Source: an uncultured Piscirickettsiaceae bacterium (GTDB lineage Bacteria > Pseudomonadota > Gammaproteobacteria > Methylococcales > Cycloclasticaceae). From it: 64,000 nt of DNA. The DNA lies in NCBI GenBank assembly GCA_913061075.1, contig CAJXSK010000009.1, positions 28,846 to 92,845 on the forward strand, given 5' to 3'. The translations under genes were made by a program, and so were the position numbers. Every line of letters begins with the position of its first letter. The stretch's first letter is position 1. Below, one piece after another: positions 48,726-60,146 of the stretch. A model generated the notes under the pieces. It made no database searches and was not told the DNA's origin. It worked only from the letters and a program-made list of their open reading frames with translations.

Positions 48726-50324
48726 ATGTCATCTTACACAAATGATATCAATGCTGTTTCAGCATTAGTTGAAGCCAAAGGCGATTCTTGGGCACCCATT
48801 AACCCTGAATCTATTGCACGTATGCGCGCGCAAAACAAATTCAAAACAGGGCTTGATATTGCTCAATACACAGCAGACATCATGAATGCTGACATGGCTG
48901 CATTTGATGCAGACAAAACAAAATACACACAATCTTTAGGTTGCTGGCATGGGTTTATCGGTCAACAGAAACTGATTTCTATTAAGAAACATTTTGGTGG
49001 CAAAACGGATCGTCGTTACCTTTACCTTTCTGGTTGGATGGTTGCTGCATTACGTTCTGACTTTGGTCCTTTACCTGACCAATCAATGCACGAAAAAACA
49101 TCGGTTGCTAGCTTGGTTGAAGAGCTATATACATTCCTACGTCAAGCAGATGCACGTGAGCTTGGCGGTTTGTTCCGTGAGTTAGATGCAGCGCGTGAAG
49201 CAGGCGATGCCGCTAAAGAAGCAAGTGTACAAGACGCAATTGATAACCACGTAACGCACGTTGTGCCTATTGTTGCAGATATCGATGCGGGCTTTGGAAA
49301 TGCTGAAGCGACATACTTAATGGCTAAGCAAATGATTGAAGCGGGAGCTTGCGCACTGCAAATTGAAAACCAAGTGGCTGATGAAAAACAATGTGGTCAC
49401 CAAGACGGTAAAGTCACTGTGCCTCACGCTGACTTCCATGCTAAAATTCGCGCATTACGTCATGCATTCTTAGAGCTAGGTATCGACAACGGTATTATCG
49501 TTTCACGTACTGACTCTGAAGGCGCTGGCCTGACAAAAGAAATCGCGGTTGTTAAAGAGCCTGGCGATCAAGGTGATCGTTACAACTCTTTCTTAGACGT
49601 TGAAGAAATTGACGTAGCAGACATGGCTGAAGGCGACGTATGCTTCAACCGTGACGGAAAATTGGTTCGTCCTAAGCGTTTGCCTTCAGGTCTATACCAA
49701 TTCCGTCAAGGTACGGGTGAAGAGCGTTGTGTATTCGATTCTATCGAAGCGATTAAAGCGGGTGCTGACCTTCTTTGGATTGAAACAGCAACGCCAAGTG
49801 TTGCAGACATTGCTGGTATGATGAACGAAGTTCGTAAAGAAATTCCTGATGCAAAGCTTGTTTACAACAATAGTCCATCATTTAACTGGACGTTAAACTT
49901 CCGCCAACAAGCCTATGATCGTTGGGTTGAAGCAGGCAACGATGTATCTGCTTATGACCGTGCTGATTTGATGAATGCTAAATATGACACGACTGAATTG
50001 GCTGCCGATGCGGACGATAAAATCCGCACATTCCAAGCGGATTCAGCACGTGAAGCGAACATCTTCCATCACTTGATTACATTACCGACTTACCACACAG
50101 CTGCGTTATCTACAGACAACTTAGCGAAAGATTACTTCGGTGACCAAGGTATGTTGGGCTATGTGGCTGGCGTACAACGTAAAGAAATCCGTCAAGGTAT
50201 TGCCTGTGTAAAACACCAAAACATGTCTGGTTCAGACATGGGTGATGATCACAAAGAATACTTTGCTGGTGAGAACGCGCTTAAAGCCGGTGGTGCTAAA
50301 AACACATCTAACCAGTTCTCTTAA
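48726..50324 (+). CDS. aceA: Isocitrate lyase
   Basis: Splits isocitrate to glyoxylate and succinate. The 532 residues put it in the long isoform group known from Pseudomonas (about 531), unlike the 434-residue E. coli enzyme. The active-site signature reads KQCGH, inside QVADEKQCGHQDGK, with the catalytic Cys. Other conserved parts are VPIVADIDAGFGN and YNNSPSFNWTLNF. AAGGAGA lies 8 nt from the ATG, and it forms a likely operon with aceB (43-bp gap). Confidence 0.97.
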   Translation: MSSYTNDINAVSALVEAKGDSWAPINPESIARMRAQNKFKTGLDIAQYTADIMNADMAAFDADKTKYTQSLGCWHGFIGQQKLISIKKHFGGKTDRRYLYLSGWMVAALRSDFGPLPDQSMHEKTSVASLVEELYTFLRQADARELGGLFRELDAAREAGDAAKEASVQDAIDNHVTHVVPIVADIDAGFGNAEATYLMAKQMIEAGACALQIENQVADEKQCGHQDGKVTVPHADFHAKIRALRHAFLELGIDNGIIVSRTDSEGAGLTKEIAVVKEPGDQGDRYNSFLDVEEIDVADMAEGDVCFNRDGKLVRPKRLPSGLYQFRQGTGEERCVFDSIEAIKAGADLLWIETATPSVADIAGMMNEVRKEIPDAKLVYNNSPSFNWTLNFRQQAYDRWVEAGNDVSAYDRADLMNAKYDTTELAADADDKIRTFQADSAREANIFHHLITLPTYHTAALSTDNLAKDYFGDQGMLGYVAGVQRKEIRQGIACVKHQNMSGSDMGDDHKEYFAGENALKAGGAKNTSNQFS

Positions 50325-50375
50325 TTAAGCACTGGCTAACCAAGCTTTCTTTTTGAAAGCTTGATGTACTATTTT

Positions 50376-50407
50376 GGCGGCTTTCTTCATTGTAAGCCGC
50401 CTTTTTT
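50376..50407 (+). terminator. Terminator after aceA
   Basis: Stem GGCGGCTT/AAGCCGCC with a 10-nt loop and six T residues. A second hairpin (AAGCTTTC/GAAAGCTT, 50342-50362) precedes it, so the aceBA end carries two hairpins in tandem. Confidence 0.9.
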
Positions 50408-50470
50408 ATGGCGTTTTAGTTTTTCAGCTGCAATATAATGAACTAAGACATAACCCAAGGAAAATACATA

Positions 50471-51034
50471 ATGAGTGAAACTCCAAGCTACTTACAAGAC
50501 GCGACTGATCTATTAACAAAAGAGGGTTTTGCAACGAGTGATGTTTGGTATCACGGAACGTCTTCAGCTTTAGTTAACTCCATTGAATCTTATGGACTAA
50601 AACGTTCGGGCGATAAAGCGATGAATCAAGCAGCTAAAAGCACAATGGCAACCGTTGGCAATACCTATACTGAATCTACCGAACCGGTATTTTTAACACA
50701 AAGTAAGGAACTTGCTTACTACTGGGCAGAACAGACGGTTAAAGAGCGAAGCGTTCGGTTTGAAGGCGAAGAAAAATCTGTCATTTTTGCCGTTAAGTTG
50801 CCCGAAGAACTCAATACAAAGGTTAAGCCTGATGTGGGCGCAGCTACGTTATTGATGGTTAAAGAGGGTGAGGCGTATATGGCTTATGCTGCGAAAATAT
50901 ACCAAAACTGCGATAGGGCTGTGCTTGATATTGATTTGATGACGGCCGGGCGTTTAGAATATTTGAATAAGCTCGGAATGGCCTATATAAACCAAGACAT
51001 TGACCCTGAGTACGTTTCACTTGTTTCTAGCTGA
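50471..51034 (+). CDS. Uncharacterised protein with ADP-ribosyltransferase-like N-terminus
   Basis: A 187-residue soluble protein, not confidently recognised. DVWYHGTSSALVNSIESYG (about 24-42) has the YHGT motif that starts the NAD-binding core of many ADP-ribosyltransferase-fold proteins (PARP, KptA/Tpt1, DarT relatives). EPVFLTQSKELAYYWAEQTV (about 73-92) resembles the following strand-helix, where a second Tyr often lies. A catalytic Glu later is not assigned. It stands alone between two terminators, with AAGGA before the ATG. Confidence 0.75.
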   Translation: MSETPSYLQDATDLLTKEGFATSDVWYHGTSSALVNSIESYGLKRSGDKAMNQAAKSTMATVGNTYTESTEPVFLTQSKELAYYWAEQTVKERSVRFEGEEKSVIFAVKLPEELNTKVKPDVGAATLLMVKEGEAYMAYAAKIYQNCDRAVLDIDLMTAGRLEYLNKLGMAYINQDIDPEYVSLVSS

Positions 51035-51101
51035 GTATCAATCTTTGATACATAGGTGAAGCGTCGATTCAATTACTATGACTTATCTAACTTGAAAAAC
51101 C

Positions 51102-51138
51102 AAACCCGAGACGCCATATAGTGGTTCTCGGGTTTTTT
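51102..51138 (+). terminator. Terminator after the ART-like gene
   Basis: Stem AAACCCGAGA/TCTCGGGTTT with a 14-nt loop and a six-T run. Confidence 0.88.
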
Positions 51139-51247
51139 ATATTTTAAAAACTAAACATGAACCAAGATGATTATTTATTCAGTTTTATAGAACAAATCTT
51201 GAATATTTCTGTCAAAATAACTATCGATGATACACACGATTAACGCT

Positions 51248-51574
51248 ATGTCAGACCAACCTTTTGAACACGATGACGATGGAAGCCTTGCCGTACAAGA
51301 GGCGAGGCCTAAGCTTTCAAAGCCTCCTATGTATAAGGTGTTGTTATTAAATGATGACTTTACGCCAATGGATTTTGTTGTGTCTATTTTGCAAACTATT
51401 TTTTATAAAGATAAAGATGAGGCAGTCAGAATTACAATGAATGTCCATACCAGTGGTATTGGCGTGTGCGGCGTCTATACTAAGGATATTGCGGAAACAA
51501 AAACGCAACAAGTTTTAGCGTATGCACAGGAAAATCAACACCCTTTGCAATGTACATTAGAAGAAGCGGAGTAA
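51248..51574 (+). CDS. clpS: ATP-dependent Clp protease adaptor ClpS
   Basis: Adaptor that delivers N-degron substrates to ClpAP. The 108 residues have an acidic flexible N-terminus, then MYKVLLLNDDFTPMDFV (binding pocket for N-terminal Leu, Phe, Tyr, Trp) and the conserved end ENQHPLQCTLEEAE. The ATG at 51248 gives the E. coli length; an in-frame ATG at 51227 would add seven residues, and neither has a clear Shine-Dalgarno. It lies 4 nt upstream of clpA. Confidence 0.94.
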   Translation: MSDQPFEHDDDGSLAVQEARPKLSKPPMYKVLLLNDDFTPMDFVVSILQTIFYKDKDEAVRITMNVHTSGIGVCGVYTKDIAETKTQQVLAYAQENQHPLQCTLEEAE

Positions 51575-51578
51575 ATAA

Positions 51579-53846
51579 ATGCTAAATAAAGAACTAGAAA
51601 AGTCACTGAATGATGCGTTTAGTCAGGCGCATGTAAAACGGCATGAATTTATTACTGTTGAGCACTTACTGCTAGCAATGATGGATAACACATCAGCTTG
51701 TGACGTCTTTCGGGCAGCGGGCGGTGATACTGATGCACTAAAAACATCACTGATTGCCTATCTCGATGAATCCACACCTGTTATTCCTGAAGACATTGAG
51801 CGCGAAACTCAGCCAACGTTAGGGTTTCAACGGGTATTACAGCGCGCTGTATTTCATGTTCAATCGTCTGGTAAAAAAGAAGTGACTGGGGCAAACGTAT
51901 TAGTCGCTATCTTTAGTGAACAAGATTCCCAAGCCGTTTATTTAATGAACCGCTTGGATATTACGCGGTTAGATATTGTTAATTACATTTCTCATGGTAT
52001 CGCCCGTGTTGAAGATGATGAAGAGTCAGGTAATTTTGAAGACATTCCACCGGTAGAAGGCGAAGAAGCAAACGACCCTTTAACAAAATACACAGTGAAC
52101 CTTAACGAGCAAGCAAAGTTAGGGAAAATAGACCCATTAATTGGGCGTGAAAAAGAAGTAGAACGTACTATTCAAACGCTCTGTCGCCGTCGTAAAAACA
52201 ACCCCTTATTGGTTGGCGAAGCAGGTGTTGGTAAAACAGCCATTGCAGAAGGTTTGGCTCTAAAAATTATAGAAGGTAATGTGCCTGAAGTGCTAGAAGG
52301 TACCACCGTGTACTCCTTAGATATGGGTACACTAGTTGCAGGCACTAAATATAGGGGTGACTTTGAGAAACGTTTAAAAGGCCTTGTAAGCCAGTTAAAG
52401 AAGCTTGATAAAAGCATTCTCTTTATTGACGAAATACATACTATTATCGGTGCAGGGTCTGCGTCAGGCAGCGTAATGGATGCATCCAATATGATTAAGC
52501 CAGCACTTGCTTCAGGTGACTTAAGATGTATTGGTTCTACAACGTTTAAAGAATTCCGTGGAATTTTTGAGAAAGACCATGCGTTAGCGAGACGTTTCCA
52601 AAAAATCGATGTGAACGAACCGAGTGTTGACGATACCATCCGTATCCTTAAAGGCCTTAAATCACGCTACGAAGAACACCATAATATTGAATACAGCACA
52701 GATAGCCTGGAAACGGCTGCTAAATTATCAGCACGGTATATTGGTGACCGTTTCTTACCAGATAAAGCGATTGATGTTATTGATGAAGCCGGCGCGAAAC
52801 AACGCTTACTGCCTGAAGATGAACGTCCAACACTTATCGGTAAATCAGATATTGAGAAGATCATTGCTCAAATAGTACGTATTCCTGAAAAGAGTATTTC
52901 TTCGCAAGATAAAGACAAGCTTAAGGACTTAGCACGTAATCTAAAACTAGTTGTATTTGGGCAAGATGAAGCCATTAACAAGCTGTCTGACGCTGTTATT
53001 TTAAGCCGTGCTGGGCTAGGTCAAGAAGAACGTACCATAGGTTCATTTCTTTTTGCCGGACCTACTGGTGTGGGTAAAACAGAAGTGACTCAACAGTTAG
53101 CTAAAATTATGGGGATAGACCTCATTCGTTTTGATATGTCTGAATACATGGAACGACATACCGTTTCTAGATTGATTGGCTCACCTCCTGGTTACGTTGG
53201 GTACGATCAAGGTGGCTTGTTAACAGAAGAGGTTAATAAACACCCCTATGCGATTTTGTTGTTAGATGAGATAGAAAAAGCACATCCAGATATTTTTAAC
53301 TTGCTGCTACAAATTATGGATCATGGCACGTTAACAGATAATAACGGCAGAAAGGCCGATTTTAGAAACATAATGCTAATAATGACAACCAACGCGGGCG
53401 CTCAAGAGAGCAGTAGGGCGTCAATGGGATTCACCGAACAAGAGCATTCATCAGACAGTATGAAGGCGATAGAAAAGTTGTTTACGCCTGAATTTAGAAA
53501 TAGATTAGATTCTGTTGTGCAGTTTAAATCCTTAACTGAAGAAACTATTATTCATGTTGTTGATAAATTCATATTCCAACTGGAAGCGCAGTTACACGAT
53601 AAAAATGTAACGCTTAGTTTAGAACCAGAAGCTAGAACGTGGCTAGCCAATAAAGGTTACGACCCTAAAATGGGTGCAAGACCGATGGAGCGCACTGTTC
53701 AAGAACACATTAAGAAACCACTGGCTAATGAACTGTTATTTGGACAGTTAGTTAATGGTGGAACGGTGAAAGTCTATGTCAAAGATAATAAAATTGATTT
53801 TATTATTACTGAAGCCAGTAAAGGCCTAGTTGAACAAAAAGAGTGA
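51579..53846 (+). CDS. clpA: ATP-dependent Clp protease ATP-binding subunit ClpA
   Basis: A 755-residue AAA+ unfoldase for ClpP. It has an N domain (two repeats within about 1-145), the first AAA module with [13 protein letters not shown] (about 208-220) and [10 protein letters not shown], and the second with [13 protein letters not shown] (about 494-506) and [11 protein letters not shown]. The C-terminal [19 protein letters not shown] follows. clpP is not in the window. Convergent with infA, 6 bp apart. Confidence 0.97.
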   Translation: MLNKELEKSLNDAFSQAHVKRHEFITVEHLLLAMMDNTSACDVFRAAGGDTDALKTSLIAYLDESTPVIPEDIERETQPTLGFQRVLQRAVFHVQSSGKKEVTGANVLVAIFSEQDSQAVYLMNRLDITRLDIVNYISHGIARVEDDEESGNFEDIPPVEGEEANDPLTKYTVNLNEQAKLGKIDPLIGREKEVERTIQTLCRRRKNNPLLVGEAGVGKTAIAEGLALKIIEGNVPEVLEGTTVYSLDMGTLVAGTKYRGDFEKRLKGLVSQLKKLDKSILFIDEIHTIIGAGSASGSVMDASNMIKPALASGDLRCIGSTTFKEFRGIFEKDHALARRFQKIDVNEPSVDDTIRILKGLKSRYEEHHNIEYSTDSLETAAKLSARYIGDRFLPDKAIDVIDEAGAKQRLLPEDERPTLIGKSDIEKIIAQIVRIPEKSISSQDKDKLKDLARNLKLVVFGQDEAINKLSDAVILSRAGLGQEERTIGSFLFAGPTGVGKTEVTQQLAKIMGIDLIRFDMSEYMERHTVSRLIGSPPGYVGYDQGGLLTEEVNKHPYAILLLDEIEKAHPDIFNLLLQIMDHGTLTDNNGRKADFRNIMLIMTTNAGAQESSRASMGFTEQEHSSDSMKAIEKLFTPEFRNRLDSVVQFKSLTEETIIHVVDKFIFQLEAQLHDKNVTLSLEPEARTWLANKGYDPKMGARPMERTVQEHIKKPLANELLFGQLVNGGTVKVYVKDNKIDFIITEASKGLVEQKE

Positions 53847-53852
53847 TTCGCG

Positions 53853-54071
53853 TTACTTAACGCGATATGTTATACGGCCTTTTGATAAGTCATAAGGTGT
53901 CATTTCTACTTTTACACGGTCACCGGTTAGGATTCGGATGTAGTGTTTACGCATTTTCCCAGAGATATGAGCCGTAATTAAATGCCCATTTTCTAGTTCT
54001 ACTCGAAACATTGTGTTGGGCAGCGTTTCCTTAATAACACCTTCCATTTCGATTTGATCTTCTTTTGCCAT
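53853..54071 (-). CDS. infA: Translation initiation factor IF-1
   Basis: A 72-residue S1-fold protein that binds the ribosomal A site in initiation. [19 protein letters not shown] and [19 protein letters not shown] are characteristic. It keeps the gammaproteobacterial location next to clpA and aat; the start is supported by AAAGGAAAG about 7 nt upstream. Confidence 0.98.
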   Translation of the reverse strand: MAKEDQIEMEGVIKETLPNTMFRVELENGHLITAHISGKMRKHYIRILTGDRVKVEMTPYDLSKGRITYRVK

Positions 54072-54171
54072 GCTTTCCTTTAAATTTAATATGCCTTATT
54101 GGCTATGCAACTGACTAATCGCCAATGCGGCGCGATTTTACACTATTTTCGACTATTAGACATTGTTTGTA

Positions 54172-54945
54172 TTAAAAACTTAGCGGTGAGTCAATACTCG
54201 CGCTTTGTGTGGCAAGTGTTGATTCTTTGTCATATGAGGCCCATTCGCCTTCAATCAATAATTCAATCGGTCTAAAATTTGCCTTATATGACATTTTATT
54301 CGAGTCTTTAATATAGTAACCAAGGTAAACATATTGCCTGTTCTCATTAGCCGCTAATTCTATTTGTTTTAAAACACAGTATGTTCCCAAGCTATTACTG
54401 GAATAATCTGGGTCAAAAAAGGTATAAACAGCAGACAACGCGTTAGCGAAAAAATCTGTTACTGACACGGCTAACAATTTTCCATCCAATCGTGTTTCAT
54501 ACATCGTGTTGTTTCCAAACGCTTTACACAAAAAATCCTTGTATTCTTTTGCGCCAAATTTGGCCATGGATCCACCAGGGTGCTTATAAGTCTGGTAACG
54601 CATATATAATTGGTAATGCTCTTCGTAAAATTGGGCTGTTACCGCGTTAAAGGTTAATTGTTTGTTTTTTTGTAGAATTCTTTTTTGGCTTTTTGACTGT
54701 TTAAACCGCTGTGTGTCAACACGACAAGATATACATGAACGGCAACCAGAACAGTGAGGGCGGTAGGCAAAATGACCGCTCCGCCTAAAACCAACACTTA
54801 ATAAATAATCATAAATACCAGGCGTTACTGTTACTTCGGGTGAAATGAATATATTTTGCGCTTCTTTTTCCTCAAGGTAATCACACACTTGTGGGGAGGA
54901 TATATAAAGGTCTAATTTTTGCCTAGCTTGATTAGTGTCACTCAT
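54172..54945 (-). CDS. bpt: Aspartate/glutamate leucyltransferase Bpt
   Basis: Transfers leucine from Leu-tRNA to proteins with N-terminal Asp or Glu, making them ClpS targets. The 257 residues carry the Cys-rich HCSGCRSCISCRVD (about 64-77), then RFKQSKSQKR and SYKANFRPIELL near the end. The start at 54945 gives the 4-nt overlap with aat; a longer frame by four residues exists. It is one arm of the N-degron pathway encoded here. Confidence 0.95.
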   Translation of the reverse strand: MSDTNQARQKLDLYISSPQVCDYLEEKEAQNIFISPEVTVTPGIYDYLLSVGFRRSGHFAYRPHCSGCRSCISCRVDTQRFKQSKSQKRILQKNKQLTFNAVTAQFYEEHYQLYMRYQTYKHPGGSMAKFGAKEYKDFLCKAFGNNTMYETRLDGKLLAVSVTDFFANALSAVYTFFDPDYSSNSLGTYCVLKQIELAANENRQYVYLGYYIKDSNKMSYKANFRPIELLIEGEWASYDKESTLATQSASIDSPLSF

Positions 54946-55634
54946 TTTTTTTGCCAAGCCATTCCATTAATTGGAAGAGGGCACAGTAGTGCTAATTGTT
55001 TTGAAAACGCCTTACGAGAGATATTGTAAGCCCCTAAACTGAGCAAGTGATTGGACTCAACTTGGCAATCGATTAATTGATAGCCAAATTCGTTAAGATG
55101 CTTGCATAGGAAGGCAAAACCAATCTTTGATGCGTTACTTTGCCTGCTAAACATAGATTCTCCAAAAAAAACTTGGCCAATTGCTATCCCATATAAACCG
55201 CCAACCAAGTTATCATCTAACCATACCTCAATTGAATGTGCATAACCTAGTGCATGCAGTTCACTGTAGGCCGATAACATGGTTGGCGTTATCCACGTAC
55301 CATTTTGGCCGTCTCGTGGGCTTGCACAAGCAACCATAACGTCCTTAAATGCGGTATCTATCGTGCAGCGGTAAGTGGCCTTCCGAATTTGCTTTTTTAG
55401 GCTTGAAGAAATATATAAGTCTGTTGGCTTTATGACTAATCTTGGATTAGGCGACCACCATAAAATTGGCTGATCTTCCTCAAACCACGGAAAGATACCT
55501 TGCTGATAGGCATTTAATAAACGCTTAGGTGTTAATGCACCACCAGCAGCTAGTAAACCATTAGGTTCGACTAATGCCGATTCTAAATTTGGGAATGGGT
55601 CTAAATCGTCATTTGGGTTAAGCCAAGGCAGCAT
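54942..55634 (-). CDS. aat: Leucyl/phenylalanyl-tRNA-protein transferase
   Basis: Adds Leu or Phe to N-terminal Arg and Lys of proteins for ClpAPS degradation. The 230 residues include LLAAGGALTPKRLLNAYQQG, IFPWFEEDQPILWWSPNPR and LVGGLYGIAIGQVFFGESMF. It lies between trxB and bpt, a gene order shared with Pseudomonas. Confidence 0.97.
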   Translation of the reverse strand: MLPWLNPNDDLDPFPNLESALVEPNGLLAAGGALTPKRLLNAYQQGIFPWFEEDQPILWWSPNPRLVIKPTDLYISSSLKKQIRKATYRCTIDTAFKDVMVACASPRDGQNGTWITPTMLSAYSELHALGYAHSIEVWLDDNLVGGLYGIAIGQVFFGESMFSRQSNASKIGFAFLCKHLNEFGYQLIDCQVESNHLLSLGAYNISRKAFSKQLALLCPLPINGMAWQKK

Positions 55635-55643
55635 ATGCCATCA

Positions 55644-56618
<975 letters not shown>

Positions 56619-56722
56619 CTATTAAGTATCAAAAAGGAGAACGACAGCACGTCTGTATCGTTCTGTCATTATTTAAAATGGGGTAGTATGGCCATAAGCG
56701 TTTATCGGGTAAAGGGGAAAAT

Positions 56723-57769
56723 ATGAATATTGGTATTCCTAAGGAACTCAAACCCTTTGAAGGTAGGGTCGCATTAACACCCCAAGCGTGTATAGGCCTT
56801 GTTTTGCGTGGACACAAGGTGTTTGTTGAGCACGATGCGGGGAAGTTAAGTGGTTACAGTAATGATGAATATAAACAGCTGGGTGTTCATATTTGCTTAA
56901 CGGTAAAACAGTTATACGAAGAATGTTCTTTAATTGTAAAAGTAAAAGAACCCCTATCAGCTGACCTTCAATATCTAACATCAAAACACACAATATTTTG
57001 CTTCTTACATTTGGCTGCAAACCCATCGTTAACAAAGAGCTTGATCGATATAGGTCTAACCGCCGTTGGTTTTGAGTTATTGCGCGAAAACAATGTCTTG
57101 CCTTTATTAAAACCCATGAGTGAGATAGCCGGAAAACTATCTATCCAAATAGGTGTAAATTTATTGCACTTAGAGCAAGGAGGGTCTGGCATTCTATTAG
57201 GCGGATTAGATAACTCTACTGCTGACAATGGCAATGTACTGGTACTGGGCACGGGTTCAGCCGGCAAACAGGCTGCGCTTTTGGCACATGCAATGGGCGC
57301 CAATGTCACAGCATATGACCACAGTGATGAGGCCTTACTTGAACTAAAATCACATCAAATAGACATTCATACAATCTCTAGCATCGACCAATGCCTTGCC
57401 TTGATAGAAACGACAGACCTTTTGATTGGCGCATTATTGGTAACCGGCAAAAAAACGCCAAAACTGATACCCCAGAAACACGTTAAAACAATGAAAAGGG
57501 GCTCTGTTATTGTTGATATTTCCGTTGACCAAGGGGGCTGTATAGAAACGACCAGGCCAACGAGTTATGATGCGCCCACATTTATAAAAGAAGGCGTTAC
57601 ACATTTTTGTGTAACCAACATGCCCGGCGCTGTACCACGCACAGCGACACAAGCATTATCAGCATTACTGCCCGATTATATTCACCGATTAACTGTAAAT
57701 AATTATTTTGAAAACGACGAAATAATGAAAAATGCTGTTAACATAAATGCTGGTAAACTTGTCTATTAA
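56723..57769 (+). CDS. ald: Alanine dehydrogenase
   Basis: Interconverts L-alanine and pyruvate with NAD. The 348 residues start MNIGIPKELKPFEGRVALTP; the catalytic His is in CFLHLAANPSL and the NAD loop is VLGTGSAGKQAAL (about 174-186). It is about 20 residues shorter than the usual 371, mostly lost at the C-terminal end and in the central region. In E. coli the divergent neighbour of trxB is lrp; here ald stands before ftsK. GGGGAAAAT precedes the start. Confidence 0.88.
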   Translation: MNIGIPKELKPFEGRVALTPQACIGLVLRGHKVFVEHDAGKLSGYSNDEYKQLGVHICLTVKQLYEECSLIVKVKEPLSADLQYLTSKHTIFCFLHLAANPSLTKSLIDIGLTAVGFELLRENNVLPLLKPMSEIAGKLSIQIGVNLLHLEQGGSGILLGGLDNSTADNGNVLVLGTGSAGKQAALLAHAMGANVTAYDHSDEALLELKSHQIDIHTISSIDQCLALIETTDLLIGALLVTGKKTPKLIPQKHVKTMKRGSVIVDISVDQGGCIETTRPTSYDAPTFIKEGVTHFCVTNMPGAVPRTATQALSALLPDYIHRLTVNNYFENDEIMKNAVNINAGKLVY

Positions 57770-57846
57770 AATATCTCTATATATTTTTAATAGCACATAT
57801 AAAACAATACGTTATCTTTAACTTCTAGAAATAATATTTAATAGAA

Positions 57847-60132
57847 ATGGTTCAAAAAACAACGCCACCCTCAGATGCTAATTTAAAAGTGATTAAACTT
57901 TTAAAAGAGTCTGCATTTTTTTTATTGTTAGCACTCGGTGTTTTATTATTAGGCGCACTTTTTACATTTAATGTCGAAGACCCTGGTTGGACACATAATG
58001 GAGTAGGGCAACCTGTTACTAATGCCACCGGCGTTGTAGGTGCTTGGGTTACTGACTTTATGTTTTCTATTGTCGGACTAATGGCGTTCACGTTCCCTCT
58101 TATGCTATTTAATAGCGCATGGGTATTTCTAAAAGACGCCAGACAAAGCGATCCTTCTATTTTGACCCACCAAATCATTCGTTGGGCTAGCTTCATTATG
58201 CTGTTGATTGCTGGAGCGGGTTTGCTTCACATGCATTATTACCAAAACTGGATTAGCTTGCCTAATGATGCGGGTGGCATTATCGGCTTAGAGATAAGCG
58301 AGTCATTGATACAATTATTTGCATTTCAAGGAAGCACTTTACTGTTATTTATTTCATTTATTATAGGTATAACCCTATCTACAGGCCTGTCTTGGCTTGG
58401 TTTAATGGATAAATTAGGTTATTTAACGTTAAAACTATTTAATGCGTTAAAGACCTATATAGAAGATGGCAAAGAAAGAAAAACGTCTCTTTCTGCAAAA
58501 AAACAACGTGGTGATACGTTTATTAACAAATCTGCCATGTTTGCTAGTAAACCAAAAGCACGAATTGAACCCAGTATTCGAGAAATAAAGTCCAGTGAAC
58601 GATTAGATAAAGAACGCCAAGCTTCTTTATTCGCCGATACCGGTGATGCGGGGCTACCACCGTTATCATTACTCGACTTAGCAAGCCAGCACGTAGAGGG
58701 GTACTCTACGGAAGCTTTAAGCGCCTTATCAAAACTAGTGGAATTAAAATTGCTCGATTTTGGCGTGGAGGTAAACGTTGTTGCCGTAATACCAGGACCA
58801 GTTGTGACTCGTTTTGAGGTTCAACCAGCGGCAGGCATAAAAGCAAGCCGTATCAGTGGCCTAGCAAAGGACTTAGCGCGTTCCATGTCGACTCACAGTG
58901 TAAGGGTTGTTGAGGTGATACCAGGGAAGCCTTATGTCGGTTTAGAAATCCCAAATGAGTCACGAGAAATTGTTCGACTCAGTGAAATTTTATCTTCTGA
59001 ATCATTTGAAAAATCGTCATCCGCGCTAACGTTAGTACTCGGTAAAGACATTTCTGGACAACCTACTGTTGCAGACCTTGGGAAAATGCCACACCTATTG
59101 GTTGCAGGAACAACCGGATCTGGTAAATCTGTGGCGATTAACGCAATGATTTTGAGCTTACTATATAAATCCACGCCTGATCAAGTGCGGATGATAATGA
59201 TAGACCCAAAAATGCTTGAATTATCAGTTTATGAAGGTATTCCACACCTTTTAACACCCGTTGTAACCGATATGAAAGAAGCGGCAAACGGCCTACGTTG
59301 GTCGGTGGCCGAAATGGAACGTCGTTACAAACTAATGTCGTTATTGGGCGTGCGTAATATAGCCGGATACAACAAAAAAGTTCGTGACGCTAATAAAGAA
59401 GGTAAGCCAATTAATGACCCTTTATGGGAACCGACGCCATTTTTAGATGAAGAACAACCGGACACGCTCATTGAACTTCCTCAAATCGTTATTATTATTG
59501 ATGAGCTCGCCGATATGATGATGGTGGTGGGCAAAAAAGTAGAAGAACTCATTGCGCGATTAGCACAGAAGGCTCGTGCCTCTGGCATACACCTCATTCT
59601 TGCCACGCAACGCCCCTCTGTGGATGTTTTAACGGGCCTTATCAAAGCCAATATTCCTTCCAGAGTTGCTTTCCAAGTATCGTCCAAAATTGACTCTCGA
59701 ACGATTCTTGACCAGTCAGGTGCTGAATCACTGCTCGGAAACGGTGACATGCTTTACCTTCCACCTGGTTCTGGCATGCCACAACGAGTTCATGGCGCGT
59801 TTGTGGATGATCATGAAGTACACAAGGTTGTAAAACAGCTGAAGAAAATGGGCAAACCTAATTATATTGAAGGCATCCTAACTGCATCTGACGAGCAAGG
59901 AAGTGGTGGTTATGGTGAACCATCTGATGATATGGATGAGCTCTACGACCAAGCGCTTCGTATTGTTACAGAAACCAGAAGAGCATCTATTTCAGGTGTC
60001 CAGCGTCAATTGAAAATTGGTTATAACCGCGCCGCTCGAATGATTGAAGAAATGGAACGTGCTGGCGTTGTTAGTGAAGCCCAATCCAACGGCTCACGTG
60101 AAGTACTTGCGCCACCGCCACCTCAACTTTAA
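57847..60132 (+). CDS. ftsK: DNA translocase FtsK
   Basis: Pumps chromosomal DNA during division and activates XerCD at dif. The 761 residues have about four N-terminal membrane helices (20-200), a short linker (about 200-270), the alpha/beta motor with the Walker A GTTGSGKSVAINAM (about 421-434) and a Walker B IIIDELADMMM, then the gamma winged-helix domain from about 697 (RRASISGVQRQLKIGYNRAA). The linker is much shorter than that of E. coli (1329 residues) and resembles Pseudomonas FtsK. Confidence 0.96.
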   Translation: MVQKTTPPSDANLKVIKLLKESAFFLLLALGVLLLGALFTFNVEDPGWTHNGVGQPVTNATGVVGAWVTDFMFSIVGLMAFTFPLMLFNSAWVFLKDARQSDPSILTHQIIRWASFIMLLIAGAGLLHMHYYQNWISLPNDAGGIIGLEISESLIQLFAFQGSTLLLFISFIIGITLSTGLSWLGLMDKLGYLTLKLFNALKTYIEDGKERKTSLSAKKQRGDTFINKSAMFASKPKARIEPSIREIKSSERLDKERQASLFADTGDAGLPPLSLLDLASQHVEGYSTEALSALSKLVELKLLDFGVEVNVVAVIPGPVVTRFEVQPAAGIKASRISGLAKDLARSMSTHSVRVVEVIPGKPYVGLEIPNESREIVRLSEILSSESFEKSSSALTLVLGKDISGQPTVADLGKMPHLLVAGTTGSGKSVAINAMILSLLYKSTPDQVRMIMIDPKMLELSVYEGIPHLLTPVVTDMKEAANGLRWSVAEMERRYKLMSLLGVRNIAGYNKKVRDANKEGKPINDPLWEPTPFLDEEQPDTLIELPQIVIIIDELADMMMVVGKKVEELIARLAQKARASGIHLILATQRPSVDVLTGLIKANIPSRVAFQVSSKIDSRTILDQSGAESLLGNGDMLYLPPGSGMPQRVHGAFVDDHEVHKVVKQLKKMGKPNYIEGILTASDEQGSGGYGEPSDDMDELYDQALRIVTETRRASISGVQRQLKIGYNRAARMIEEMERAGVVSEAQSNGSREVLAPPPPQL

Positions 60133-60146
60133 AGCACATAATATTT

